Source: Syngnathus acus
Taxonomy: Eukaryota; Chordata; Actinopteri; Syngnathiformes; Syngnathidae
Direction of reading: 5' to 3'
Assembly (NCBI RefSeq): GCF_901709675.1
Contig: NC_051088.1
Span: 15,552,193-15,616,192 of the forward strand
DNA length: 64,000 nucleotides
Shown here: piece by piece, positions 1 through 13,000 of the stretch
How the letters are laid out: the number at the start of each line of letters is the position of its first letter
Numbering within the stretch: position 1 is the first letter of the stretch
The notes under the pieces: model-generated
Told to the model about the DNA's origin: nothing
Databases searched by the model: none
What the model saw: the letters and a program-made list of their open reading frames with translations, nothing else
Made by a program: the position numbers and the translations under genes

Positions 1-243
1 ATACAAGTATCGACCACTCAATTGTGGACATTTTACGATCAGGAACTCGAAAATAGAAATTGGAAGAATACAACATTGCCATTAATTTCATGCAATTTTA
101 AGGAAATCACTGCATAACGATCCCGATCATTTGAATCAGGCGTGTCGGACGAAAAAGACGTCTACTGTAAAACATGCAGGACAGCGGCCCCTTGAGAATC
201 GTGTTTGAACACCCCTTAAGTGCGTTTGTGTTCCTCCTTTTAG
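1..243. repeat. Intron with dispersed-repeat fragments
   Basis: No exon is visible before 244. Bases 116-211 match a second copy at 58655-58742 (shared core gatcatttgaa, then cgtgtcgga or tgtgtcgga, then caggacagc), a palindromic short element of fish type. Bases 20-90 also look like repeat sequence, but I could not pair them confidently inside the window. Confidence 0.5.
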
Positions 244-3200
244 GCTGACAAGTTCCACATGTACGTGACCTATTGCAGGAACAAGCCAGACTCCAGCTTA
301 CTGATCCAGCAGCATGGTGTTGGCTTCTTTGAGGTAATGTCTTTAAAAAAAATAAAAAATACATCCAACAGGTCTCCAGATCCAACAGTTTGACTTTCCG
401 ATAGGGTTATTACACTCGAGCTGGTTGATTTTGCAGGAGGTCCAGAGGAGACACGGGCTCACCAACTCCATCTCGTCAGCGCTCATCAAACCCGTTCAGA
501 GGATCACAAAGTATCAACTACTGTTGAAGGTGAGCTGGTGACACACGGTGTAACTGACAATTGGCTTCATTGACGCGCGTTCATTTTTGCAGGAATTGTT
601 AGCATGCTGCGAAGAAGGAAAGGGTGAGATCAAAGAAGGCTTGGACGTCATGCTGAGTGTACCGAAAAGAGCTAACGATGCTATGCATGTTAGCATGCTA
701 GAAGGTAACAATGTTCCTAAGATCTGTTTACTGGAATAATGATCTCAATTCTCTGAGGAATTGAAGTAGTGTTCAATTTTGGGAATTTGAATATAAAGCT
801 ATTTTGTTGTAAGAATGGCAAAAGGATTGATTGCAAGTTCATTGGCCAGCTTGTAAAGGAATAACAATGACATGTCATTATTAGGTCTTGAAGAGGGTCT
901 TGAGGTGCAAGGTGAGCTCCTGCTGCAAGACTCCTTTCTCGTTTGGGAACCAAAGTCCCTCATCAGGAAGGGACGTGACCGACACCTCTTCCTGTTTGAG
1001 CTTTCACTCATCTTTAGCAAGGAAATGAAAGATTCATCAGGACGCACCAAATATCTTTACAAGAGCCGCTTGAGGGTAACACTTGCTTGTTAGCCAGACA
1101 GCTGGACTTCTGCTAACGACTCTATTTTGTCGCTTCACGTCAGACATCGGAACTTGGTGTGACTGAACACATCGAAGGGGATCCTTGTAAGTTTGCACTT
1201 TGGGTTGGCAGGACGCCAACTTCGGACAACAAGACGGTTCTGAAGGTAAACGATCAGTCTATTGGTTGGCTTTTTCAATGGCGGTGTGTTTCGGTGTGCT
1301 TCAACCTGTCACGTGCTTTTCTGCTAGGCATCTTCCTTGGAACTGAAGCAGGAGTGGGTCCGCAGCATTCGCCAGGTGATCCAGGAGAGGCGAGGTCACC
1401 TGCGGGGTGCTCTTAGGGAGCCCATCCCCCTTCCGAAAACCCCCAATCTGACTCTTGGGCGACAACGCAGCATCACACGCAGGTCAGCATGCATTTGACA
1501 GGCGGTCCATGTTGACCTCAATTAATTGATCAGTATGCCCATCTCCATTAACAATTTAGCGCATTCACAAACCTTTACGGCAGTGGGGGGTCCACAGACG
1601 TCTTCGACCAAGTACCACCGCAATGAACAATATTAACACCCAGTAGTCTAAGGGTTCTTCAGAAACAAGACAGAGTAGTAATCATCAACTCAGAATCCAT
1701 GCTAACTAAGCTAAAGTGAAAATTCAGAGTCGGAGAACACCTCGTAAATGATTTCTAAAGTGGCGCACGACACTATAAACAGAAGCCTGACTGACTTTTG
1801 AACTTCTTAAAGCTTAGCTTAGAGACCAGTTTACCCATTCTAAAATAGTTCAAATAAACAGGGCGTCTGCTTTCTACCCTTTGAGAACTTCTGATTTAAA
1901 GCATTTTTGCGCTTCCCATTTAACAGAGAGACCAGCGAGGACGCCGACAGCTTGGGTGACGCCAGCAGTCAGCCCGACACTGTCTCCATCGCCTCCCGAA
2001 CATCCCAAAACACTGCAGACAGCGACAAGGTATTGCTCACTCACAAACACTGAGCGAGAGGCGTGCGTGGAATGACCTCACCGCTGCTGCAGCTGGGTGT
2101 GTGCATACATGTGTGTGTGCGTGTATATGTTTGTGTGCGAGGGGGTTTCCTCCCTTCATGGTCTCACTGTTTGAGAAAACTTCACGTCGTTGAGAGGTAG
2201 GTTTATTTCTTTATGTGACAGTGAGCTTATTTCAGCTTACATCAAATCTTTTGATTATTATTAGTTGTAGTATGAGTGCATAAAGAGGCTCATTATTGCT
2301 GACAAATTTTCAGCAATTCTAAGGATATTCTCTTTTGACATAATGCCAGCCAGATTCTGAATTTGTACTTCACTTGGGGATCAGTGGCCCCAAGCCTTTT
2401 TTTTTTAATTACTAGCGACCAATTTAATGCAGGTCGTGTTTGGTGGGCGGGGCAAGCGGGGGCATTACACAACCACTATGACAGTGTTTCCCCGGCTTTA
2501 TTGAGCCAAGGCACATGTTTCACATTAGAATAATCTCACGGCTCATCTCTAAGCAAAAGTGTTAGAAGATGAGTGACTCTTTTTGCTTTGACTTGCCATC
2601 AAAATTCTGGGATACAGTGCGACTGCATAATGAGCTTCACAACAAGCAACGGTGTGGTGCATTGTGAACTCTTGATGTCTTTCTCTCATTTTTGAAGGAC
2701 GGCTCAGATTGTGTGCAAACTGCAATTGCAATAACCCACCTTCATATTTGTGTACCTGCATCCAGCTGTCGGGAGGCTGCGAGTTAGTGGTGGTGTTGCT
2801 GGATTTCTCCTCTGGATTGCCCGGAGAGCTCAGTGTCCGCTGCGGTCAGACTGTGGAGCTCGTGGAACGCTCAGCAGAGCGACCCGGCTGGTGTCTTGTC
2901 AGAACCACCGATCAAAGTCCTCAACAGGTAAAAGGCTCAGACGCATTTGTGGCGGTCCCAGCAATGCCGCACAGAATGCACATGGCAGAAATTGCCATTT
3001 GTTGATTTTGTGTGTATTCCCAGCAGGAGGGCTTGTTGCCGATGAGTGCCCTCTGCCTGTCACACTCGCACAGTGCTGCCGACATGGAAACACTGGTCCC
3101 GGCGTCCCCCGCCTCCTCGGGCAACGCCCCCTCCTGCATTACCACCACCTCCTTCAGTGCCTCCAATTCATCCTCGCTGACGAACTCTGGGAAGGGTGAG

Positions 3201-5871
3201 TGTCTTCAGGAACCCGGATTCTCCTACCCCCATATCTATTTCCCCATCTGCTGTCCGCTTGACTTCCTGTTGAGGCATTCTGGTCAACACGGTATGTATT
3301 TAGGTCCTTCCCTGTCCGGTCAAGTCCTCTCAATCAGTGGTTCTCAACTGTTGTCACCCCGGGAGCCACATTTTTCTATTGTTACTATTGGAATTTAAAG
3401 ACAATAAAAAAGTTCCTTTTTCAAAAATAGTCTTTGAAAACATGGACAACATATTTTTAATTTTTTTGGATCAACAAGGGATTTATTATTTTCTTGATCA
3501 TCAATTTCAGATGATCATTAATACATTTTAAAGCTCTTTGCTTCCCTAGTTGTCACTAAACAACTAATCGGAACCTAGCACAAGCCACACTCTCCTCAAA
3601 ACCCCGCCTCTTTGGATAAGCTCCACCCCCCTGACCGGTACTCCTTTGGACTTGGGTCGACTGTTCATAACAAGCGTGTCGCTTCTCTGTGGGTCACCCC
3701 GGTGTCTGCTTTGTCCGCATGGATGCGCACTAAAGTATGCGGCGTAGCAGAAGTGCATGCTGGGATTGTTCTGTCGTTTGGGGCTGGATTACGTGCGAGG
3801 ACGGACAAGGTGGGTTCGGTATCAAAGTGTTGTGTGGGAGAGGTGGTTAAACATTGACAGCAAAGCGAAGCATATTGAAGTGTAGCAGGAATGTTTCAGA
3901 CGTGTTAAACTGGACACTCAGGTTTCTTCCTATCGACGTGACACACCTGATGCATGCAGATGCGTCACTCGGTCCATTTTGATCCAGGCTCTACAGTACA
4001 CTGTATTGAACTTTCATGTGAACGTGACACCATTAAATTTAACACACCTGCACCCTAATTAGACCTGAGATACTAACGAGTGACGTGACGCCACGGAAGG
4101 AAAATGTCTGATTGAGCCCAATTAGATGTTTTCACTGAGCGTTGTCGTAAATTTACACTGCTGTTCAAACTGTACACTGACGACTGTAATTACTCGTGCC
4201 ATTTCTTTCGAGTGTCCCGTATCGTTCAAAAAAATGGGTGGGATGTTCTCATTTTTGAGATGATATCGTACCTTCAGGCATCTACTGAGAAAGCATTTAC
4301 TGTGACTGTTCCGCCTGCATGCCACTACTGTATATGTCGCTGGCACAGATATAGATGAACAAAGAAACATTTCTTGTAAATTCTTTTTTCGGCACTCCCC
4401 TACTTCTTTCCACATTAAATGTGTGTATCTGTGTGTTTGGCTCAGCAGATTCTGGAGCATTAACCCCTGAGACAGCTGTGCTGCACACTCAACCCACTCA
4501 AAGTAAGAAAGAATAGAAAATTAACTAGTCCTTAGTGACCAGCAGTGGGGGGGAACTTGACTTGAGTGGCCAGTTTTAGGATTTTGGACTTGCTTGTCTG
4601 AAACTTACCAAAGATTCAACTTGACATTGTATTCATGTGACTCTGAACTACATGACTTGAGAAGTCTTGCCTGTCTACGTTTGAAAATCTGAAATTTCAA
4701 GATGGTCTGCCGATTGTTTTATGAAGAGTGGCCTATTAAAAATAGGTCAATAAATGAGGTGACTTGATTTGGTCACCAACTGACCTGCTGGATTTTTGCC
4801 ACAATAACTTGGGACTTGCCTAAAACTTGACAATATGAGACTCATCATTATGACTTGACCTTACCTTGACAGGTGGGACGTCCACTGTGGTCTCCAATGT
4901 GGCTGGGACTCCAGGGGCCGCTGCCAGTTCCCCAGCACCAAAACGTAGTGGCTCAGGGACAGGAAACACCTTGAAGGTAATGAGGACTCGAGATCAGACA
5001 TGCATTAACTCCACCAAACTTAGATTTACACAATTGCGTGCTTGATTCGAACTCGCTAGCATGAACCCCGATGTGAATAGCAAAAATCCTAATAATTTAT
5101 GCGCCATGTTTATATTTGCCTATATTAATAAATTATACTATATTTCAAAATAGTAACATAGTGGTTCTAGTACTTCTATTTATCATACCATAAATATTGA
5201 CTAATCTGAAGGTAACGTGTGTGTGTGTGTGTGTCATCACAGCGCTGGTTGACCAGTCCAGTTCGGAGGCTGAGTCAAGGAAAAGCAGATGGACAGAAGA
5301 AAGCTCCAATTAGAAATAGGAGGCGGGACAACAGACCGGAAGTAACGATGCCCCTCACAGGGAACTCGACAATGGTAGGAAAATGAGCACACAAGACAAA
5401 TATCAGCCATCCTTTATATTGTCAATTGACATTCCAAAAAATTTGTGCAAACTTGTCAGTGATGCAACTCAGTTTGACAGACCCAACTAGGAAAATAAAA
5501 ACTCTTGATACTTTCCATAAGTTTACTGTCAAACTAAATATAAAACATGCACAGTTTAGAGTGTTTCGAGTAAGGAGTGTGTTCACGAAACAAACTTGAT
5601 TCTCAAGACGTCACTGTAGGCTGACCCCCAACACAAAGATCCAAACAACCAAGAGTTTTCGGCGTATACATCCATGAATCTATTGAAGCGCTTCTATCAA
5701 GGACAAAAACACAGCGGATGACTTTGTTGCTTTCTGTGCAAAGAAGGCCAAGAAGGATGAAGGGGGACAAAGTGGAGGAGAAGAGGAGCCAGAGGAAGAA
5801 AATGCCACCCCTTTACCACCTCCCATGCAGATCATCAAAGATCCCAATAACACCACGGTAACACAATGACA

Positions 5872-5905
<34 letters not shown>

Positions 5906-8900
5906 TATGTTTTTTTTCATTATACGACTATCATTGGTCCGCAGGCCCTCGATTCAGACCAAAGTTCCAACGAATCGGACAGTGAGCAACAAAACAAAGC
6001 TATGAGAGGACGCATGTGAGACCAAAACACGCCTGAGTGGAGAAGGATGACTTCAGCACCGGAGACGTGGCAAGCTTAACATTGGATGTCTCTATGTGTA
6101 GGTTTGTCGTGAACGAGATGGTCCAATCTGAGAAGGACTACGTGAAGGACTTGGGTGTCATTGCTGAGGTCAGATGCCAAATGTGGACACTGACAATTTA
6201 TTGAAGCCATTGATGTACTTGACGCCAATGTGCGTGTGTGACAGGGCTTTATGTCAAGGTTGGATGTCAGAGGGATCCCAGAGGACATGAGGGGGAAAGA
6301 CAAGATTGTTTTTGGCAACATCCAGCAGATTTACGACTGGCATCGCGAGTGAGTGCACAAAGACATACAGTATCCCCCCAAAAATCCTCCCAACAGAATT
6401 TGATTTCAAACTCATTTTATCTGTTCTATTAACTACAATAAGAAGAATCCCAACCACAACACGCATGCAACACACTCAACGTATGTCGTTCTCTAGTTTC
6501 TTCCTAGTCGAGTTGGAGCGATGCATTCAAAATCACGACCTACTGGCCGACCTCTTCATCAGACATGTGAGCACATTTTTTTTTTTTTTTAACAAATGAA
6601 GTGGAACAGCATATTTGAGTGATTGTTTCTTTTGTGTCTGTGTATGCACTGCAGGAGCGTCGCCTTCACATGTATGTGGTGTACTGTCAGAACAAGCCAC
6701 GGTCAGAGTACATCGTCATCGAGTATGAGACCTTCTTTGAGGTATTCTCAATTTCCGTGCTTAACATGATAGTTTTCCCCTTATTGATTCTTTTGATAAC
6801 AAATTTAATATTATTATGATTTATTGGCAGCTACACGTAGTGACAGATAGAACTCAATAACCAAACGAGACATTTTTTCAACTGCTGTGCAGAGAGATAA
6901 TCTCTTCAAGATCTCAGCTTTGTCTTTCTTTTTGCTGCTAACGCTAAAAGATCATCATGATAAACCTGTCCATATTTTTCCACTATTGAAAGTAGTCCTG
7001 ACTCCTTCGTGTGTGTTTGTGTGTGTGCAGGAGATCCAGCATGAGATCAGCTGCAGGATGTCCATCAGTGATTACCTCATCAAACCCATCCAGAGGATCA
7101 CCAAGTATCAACTCCTGCTGAAGGTTAGTCACATGATGCGCCACCTTTACAGGGCTTCTCACGTGGTGGCAAATTTTTAAGATGATTTGCGTTGTCTCTC
7201 AGGATTTCCTGAAGTACACGGCCAAAGCCGGGCTGGACTGCGAGGAGATTGAGGTTCGTTTCAAAAGTGGTAACTAGTCCATGCTAACTTGAGCATTCTG
7301 TTACTCACCACCTCCTGCAATTTGTGTGTAGAAAGCACTGGAGCTGATGTCGCTGGTTCCGAAACGCTGCAACGACATGATGAACCTGGGCCGCCTGCAG
7401 GGATACGAGGTATGCTTATTAGGGATGGTTCGATCTGATTCAGTGGATCAATACAGAGTACGATGCAGGCCAAAATGGCTAGATTGATATCGGACTGTTT
7501 TTAATTGATTCAACCCATTTTATTCCGTAAATCTAAAGTCTATCATATATCCTCAATGAAGTATAGGCGAGTGTTATTGTGCCCCATAATAGTGTGCACC
7601 TAATGGTCCATCGTCTTTCTTTAGGAGACCAGAATAATTGTACAATGAACATAATGTTTGTAGACGTCAGCATCAAGCGAATTCCTAAAACCTTTCATAG
7701 CTGGTTGCAAAGGTTCATTTCAAGACAGCGTTTTATTAGTTTACTATTATTACCTTGAATTTGTCAATGAGTGACGGATCTTGTAAATGTGATCCTGTGT
7801 TGGATCTTGTATTGCCTCTTACAACCGCCACTCTCATGTTGCATACCCTTCCTCTGCTACCTGAACCAGAAAAAAAAAGCAGCTGAGGTTTATCTGATCT
7901 CTTCTACTTGGCGTGATGATCACAACATAGCGTGACAATGCCGATTCTGCTTCAGTGCAGCACAACAATCGCAGCAAACCCTGAGCTGATGTGTGTCTAT
8001 CCTCAGGGGAAGTTGACCTCTCAGGGCAAGCTCCTGCAACAGGAGACCTTCTGTGTGTGGGAGCAGGATGGCGGCGTTCTGTCCCGGAGCAAAGAGCGTC
8101 GAGTTTTCCTGTTTGAACAGATCATCATCTTCAGCGAACTCCTACGCAAAGGATCCAACAACCCAGGATACCAGTTCAAGAACAGCATCAAGGTCAGACT
8201 GGTCGAGACATGTTAAACTGGTGAAAATGAAGTTCACAGAATCCACATTTATCACGGCCGATACGTTGCACACCCACTCGCAAAAAAAAAAAAAAAAAGG
8301 TTTACTGTAAAACTGACAGAAAACAATATCACTGTTTATTTCAACACTAACATATTCAACCAAACCTTTCTGTATAATAACAAAAGCCCGCTAGCTTAAT
8401 ATTAACATAATGCTAAACGTTAAGACGGGTTAATTGAAATTAGCATATACAAGTAGTAGCATCACATAGAACTTAAGAGAATTAAACATTGTCTGTTTAA
8501 ATGGCAAAATGTTGACCCAAACTATATGTCAACAAATGTTCTTGCTCAATGCTATTTTATAATGTGAAAAAAATCATAGACGCGTGAATGGAAGTTATTG
8601 ATAATAGAGAAACTCTAAACCTTCAAACTACTGCTACTGTAACAAATGGCGCATACAAGAAAATTAAACATTGCAACTCTACTGAAGATGTACAAGTTAA
8701 AATTCAGTTTTGCCTCAAGACCTTGAAATTCTGCAATTTAGCAGGCATTCACTGTAGTTGTGTCTTCAGGTGACTTACCTGGCCATGCAGGACAGCGTGG
8801 AGGGAGACCCCTGTAAGTTTATGTTGTGGTCTCGCGGCTCAGCCGAGCGCTTCACGCTCCAGGCGTCCTCCACTGCCATCAAGACCACCTGGGTGGAAAA

Positions 8901-10021
8901 CATCACCGCCCTGCTGGATGCTCAGAACAACTTCCTCTCTGGTGAGCGAAGGGACAGACGAGCCAAATCGTTCAGTGAACCTCGTTGACATTTAATGCCA
9001 CCGTTTAGCTCTCCAGTCTCCCATCGAGTACCAGAAAAAGGAAGGCGGGATATCGGTGACCCGTCCCCTATCATCGGGGCGAACGCCTTTAGCCCTGCCC
9101 ACACCTAATGGCCACGCCCCTCAGCCCTTGCCAGACAGCGATCAAGATGTCCAGGTGGGAATTATCTGAACTACTGGTATTACTTGTTAAGTACTAGATG
9201 TCAGCTATCCATCCATTCATTTTCTGAACCACTTGTCCTCACAAGGGGCCAAATTTAATCATGGCACTAGATGTCAACTATCCATCCATTCTTTTTCTGA
9301 ACCACTTGTCTTCACAAGGGGCCAAATTTAATCATGGTAGTAATTGTACTCGTACTTTAGCTCAGTTGTCAACTTGTGCAGTTTGGCCTCACTTGTGACG
9401 GTTGTTCCACTCATGCAGGCAAAGGGTGTAGTAAAACTCGTGCAGTGCTAGATGGGAATGAGTTGTTTTTTAATGTCGCTAGTAGTTAGTCATACGCAGT
9501 TGTAGTTTTGCCTGACTTGTAACATGTTTTTTTGTTAACTAGGGTGCACCCCTGTTCTACTAATGCACACATTCACTCTGAACTAGAAATGTTTATTTCT
9601 ACCTTTTTTGAGTTTGCACTCTTGAGTGCTCATCACTACCAAATATCGATACCTCTTGTCTTACTTCAGCTCCAAAAACAAATGCAAACAAAACGTTTTG
9701 GAACGTCAATTTTGCTGCCGGCTCCCTCTAGTGGTTTGAATTCACGATATTTAATTTAAGTTTTTTTTTTTTAATCTTTTCAGGTCTAAATCTTAACTTT
9801 GCATCCATTGCGACTCACAATCTTCTTTCTCTCAGGAGTTGGTGCTGGTACTCCAGGACTTTGTGGCCGTACGCGAAGACGAGATCTGCGTGTTCCGGGG
9901 AGAGAAGGTTCAAATTCTAGCCTCCAACCAACAGGGTCAGAGTCTCGTGTACCGACCGGCCAACAGCGACTCCCCGGCGGCCGAAGGCTGGGTGGCACGC
10001 AGTGCACTTGGCACGCAATGA
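244..10021 (+). CDS. kalrn: Kalirin/Trio-family dual RhoGEF, 3' part (5' end outside window)
   Basis: Guanine-nucleotide exchange factor that activates Rac/RhoG through its first DH-PH unit and RhoA through the second, acting at membranes and actin structures. I joined 25 exons: 244-333, 437-529, 593-704, 885-1075, 1144-1245, 1328-1482, 1927-2029, 2766-2927, 3024-3195, 4449-4502, 4873-4976, 5243-5374, 5702-5857, 5945-6015, 6102-6168, 6245-6348, 6497-6566, 6655-6741, 7031-7123, 7203-7253, 7332-7409, 8007-8192, 8770-8941, 9009-9154, 9836-10021. They keep one frame (2937 nt, 978 residues). Domain order in this part: end of DH1 (1-98, [17 protein letters not shown]), PH1 (to about 248), SH3 (283-345, PGWCLVRTT), linker with [13 protein letters not shown]2 (566-749, [18 protein letters not shown]), PH2 (749-868), SH3 (917-978), stop. 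[15 protein letters not shown] and PGY in PH2 favour kalirin over Trio. No Ig, FN3 or kinase exons follow. Family call is firm; which paralogue is uncertain. Confidence 0.88.
2478..2545. repeat. Dispersed element end, copy 1
   Basis: The stretch beginning cagtgtttccccggctttat and containing gagccaaggcaca is repeated with mismatches at 47890-47950. Such 'tgtttccc...gccaaggcac' ends are common in fish hAT-like non-autonomous elements. It lies in a kalirin intron (2030-2765). Confidence 0.5.
9193..9338. repeat. Tandem duplication, 73-bp unit
   Basis: Two adjacent copies of a 73-bp unit start actagatgtca at 9193 and 9266 and differ at only a few positions. The unit contains the ccatccatt...ttctgaaccacttg string typical of a fish repeat also seen near 52590. 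It lies in the intron before the last kalirin exon. Confidence 0.75.
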
Positions 10022-13000
10022 CACCCACAAATACATACGCAGACTTCCTGTAGCAGGTAACGTTAGGCCCGCCCTCCTTCCTGTGATTTCAGCGTAAAAA
10101 CACACCTCCAGACATTCATTCAAGACTGCCATCCGATTGGTTCCCAAGCCAATCACAGATGATATCACAAACTTTCGAATCCAGGAACCTGCCGTTGCCT
10201 AGCAACTAGAGACAGTTTAAAAAAAAAAAGAAAATACCTGGAGTTCCTTTGGATATCTCTGTGTGACTCTGCCCCTGTCATGATGAGGATGCACATATAT
10301 GTACTGCATACATGCCACTGATTGGATGAAGATAATGAAGATGATCAATATGAAGAATAATAGATTCTGTTTTTCACCTTAATAGAGAAACTGTGTCATG
10401 TTCGTGTGAGTGTTTGAGAGCGCGCGCGCGGGCGTGTGTATGTGTTAATGTTTCAGAGTGTCTTCGTGGCGCCTTCCTGTGTAGGTTTTTATCCACTGAG
10501 CGTTTGACGGTGCCCCCACTGTAGCATTGCCATGACGACCACATTGTGTTGACGGCTGAACCTCATTTCTTGATTTTGTTTGGGCAACACAGAACAGGCC
10601 TTTTCACCATGTCGTACTTCCGGGTGGCGAGAGCAATCTCAGATGGCGTTAGTATCAATAAACAAACTTTCGTTAGACAAGTGGTTGGTCCCCAACATAT
10701 TTACCAAGGCTCAGTTCATGGTCTCACTGATACAGTCCTCTCTAAAGGCGCTGAAATTGCAAGGTCCATTCATTTGCTTTTCTTGTATACTCAAAATATT
10801 TTCAGGCTTTCCGATCAAAAGTTGAGACTAAGGTTCAAGCTTTTATTTTAGAGTTTACATCTAGATGTTAACTCCAAATAAAGCACTTTTTGTTGGAAGC
10901 CACCCACTTTTGGAACCACGTTTTGGTACTGGCGTGAAGAATTTTAGGGTACACTGTATCACAACCTCAAACATAAGATTTTGTCATCATTTTGAATTCA
11001 GCAGCACTGACTTGCGTCCTGCCCCCCGGAAGTATCCCCGGCGCCTGTTTACAAACTCCCTGAAAAGGTCTATTGTCTCCGTTGGCGACCACCACCATGA
11101 CCATCCCAACCTGTGGCGGCACCACCATGGTGACTTCATTTGTGCAGCTCTGTTCACTTTTGGATATCCTGATTATGCATTGTGATCATATATGACACCG
11201 TCTGTCCACCTTTTGCCCGGCTCTCTTCCTCACCGTCATTTCGTCCACCATCCCGCCTGTCTGACTTCCTGTTCCTCTGTTCGACCTCCTGTGGTTCTCC
11301 TCATATGGCTCCCGTGCAACTTCCTTTCGTTCTCTCGGTATCCCAACTTCCTGTTTCCTGTCAACCTCTCTACATGTTCTGCGTCTTTCTTCTGGTGCCA
11401 TTCTCAGACAACACCCTTGTCCTTAAGGAACTATGCAGCCTGAGAAAGTAGTGCTGGGTTGAAGGTAGAATGTAGCGTTTAGTTGTTGACAGGTTGACAG
11501 TGATATGTAATTCTGTTATGTAGGATTTATGCTTGGATGTAGTGCGCTATTACCAAGGAGTAGGGTTGCAGTCGTGGAAAATGATCTAAGTTGGGAACTT
11601 TTAGAACTATTCCAAACTGCGCACTTTCTTTGGGTATTAAATGGGAATTGGTGATAGGTAGATTAATGGGAATGCCATCACATTCAACCACAAATCATAC
11701 ATGAAAAATAATACAATTAAACAATATAACTTCTGACCAGATTTATTTGCGAGTAGAATTTTATCAAATTTTCAATAATTGTAGTTGAGTTAATTATTCA
11801 TCCCCAACCTCACCTGTTACAACAATGAAGCTATTTGGAGCCAATTTAAATTTCGTCAATACCTGCTTTGTTCCTGTTTATTCTTGCAGAAGATTTCCAA
11901 TATTCTCAGAATTTTGCAACAATTTTTTTTCTACGAAGGAGTCACAGGGCGAATATACTGTCGCCCCTTATGAGTCCTTTAAGATGGAAAGTAGTGAACA
12001 CTATGATAACGACATCATCCTAAGGCAGGGTTGGGCAAAATATGGCCCCAAAAGGCCTGCATGATCACGATGTATAATATTTATGAATTTTTTGATTGGT
12101 GGTTTTTCCTCGGCTTGTTGTTTATCACGTTAAAGGGACACGATTGGGCCAGAAAGGGCTGATTTTTGTTTGGTTTTTTTCTCTCTCCCACAGATAATTT
12201 TATTTTTGTACCACTGTCAGGTCATACTGCCAGTTTTAACAAATCACAAGTGGGATTTTTTTCAATTGCATACTATCCCTTCAAGTAACTTATTGTAAAT
12301 AAACAAAAAGGTACAATTTTCCAGATTATTTCATTTCATGGAAAAGTAATCGTCTTCAAATCAATGAAAAATGATAGAATTAACATAGAATTAAAGTAAC
12401 CATTTTGTCATACACATTCTAATTTATATATTTTTTCCACTTCATTTAACAATACCCTGCCTCATCAGTTCATTTTAAAAATCAGATGTGGCCCTTGCAT
12501 CAAATTTACTCACCCTTCTTCTAAGGTTTCAAACGGAAATGTTGTGTGACGACAAAGGGTTTGAAGGAGAACATAGCGCACTACATTTGATGGATTTAAG
12601 ATGAAATGTAGTTCACCGTGAAGGATTCAAGGTGGATTGTAGTATACGACTCCGTTTTTAGGACTAAACTAGACCACGAACAAAGATGATGAAAAGCACA
12701 CTACAAAGGGTCAAGATGGGAAGTGAGCGTTGGTGCTATTTGAGCGCATTGACGAGCGGTAGACCGAAGCAACCAGTGTTATTTCTACAAATCTAACAGC
12801 TGCTAAGTGACCACTAACAGCTCTGTGTCAAATGTTTGTAATAAACGTCATTTTTCATCCAAGACCACTCGTAGTGTTTTGTCACGTCGAAACGTTTTGG
12901 ATATCAGCCTCGGTTTGTGTCTTTTGTCTGTTATGAGCGCGTCTCTTATTGTAAGGACATACAAAAGTATCACGTTTGCCTTAGCATGGTCGAAATAAGC

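Noticed and set aside
11182-11451. Plus-strand frames of 83-89 codons downstream of kalirin
   Set aside because: Pyrimidine-rich composition, no splice signals or family motifs; I could not link them to kalirin kinase exons.
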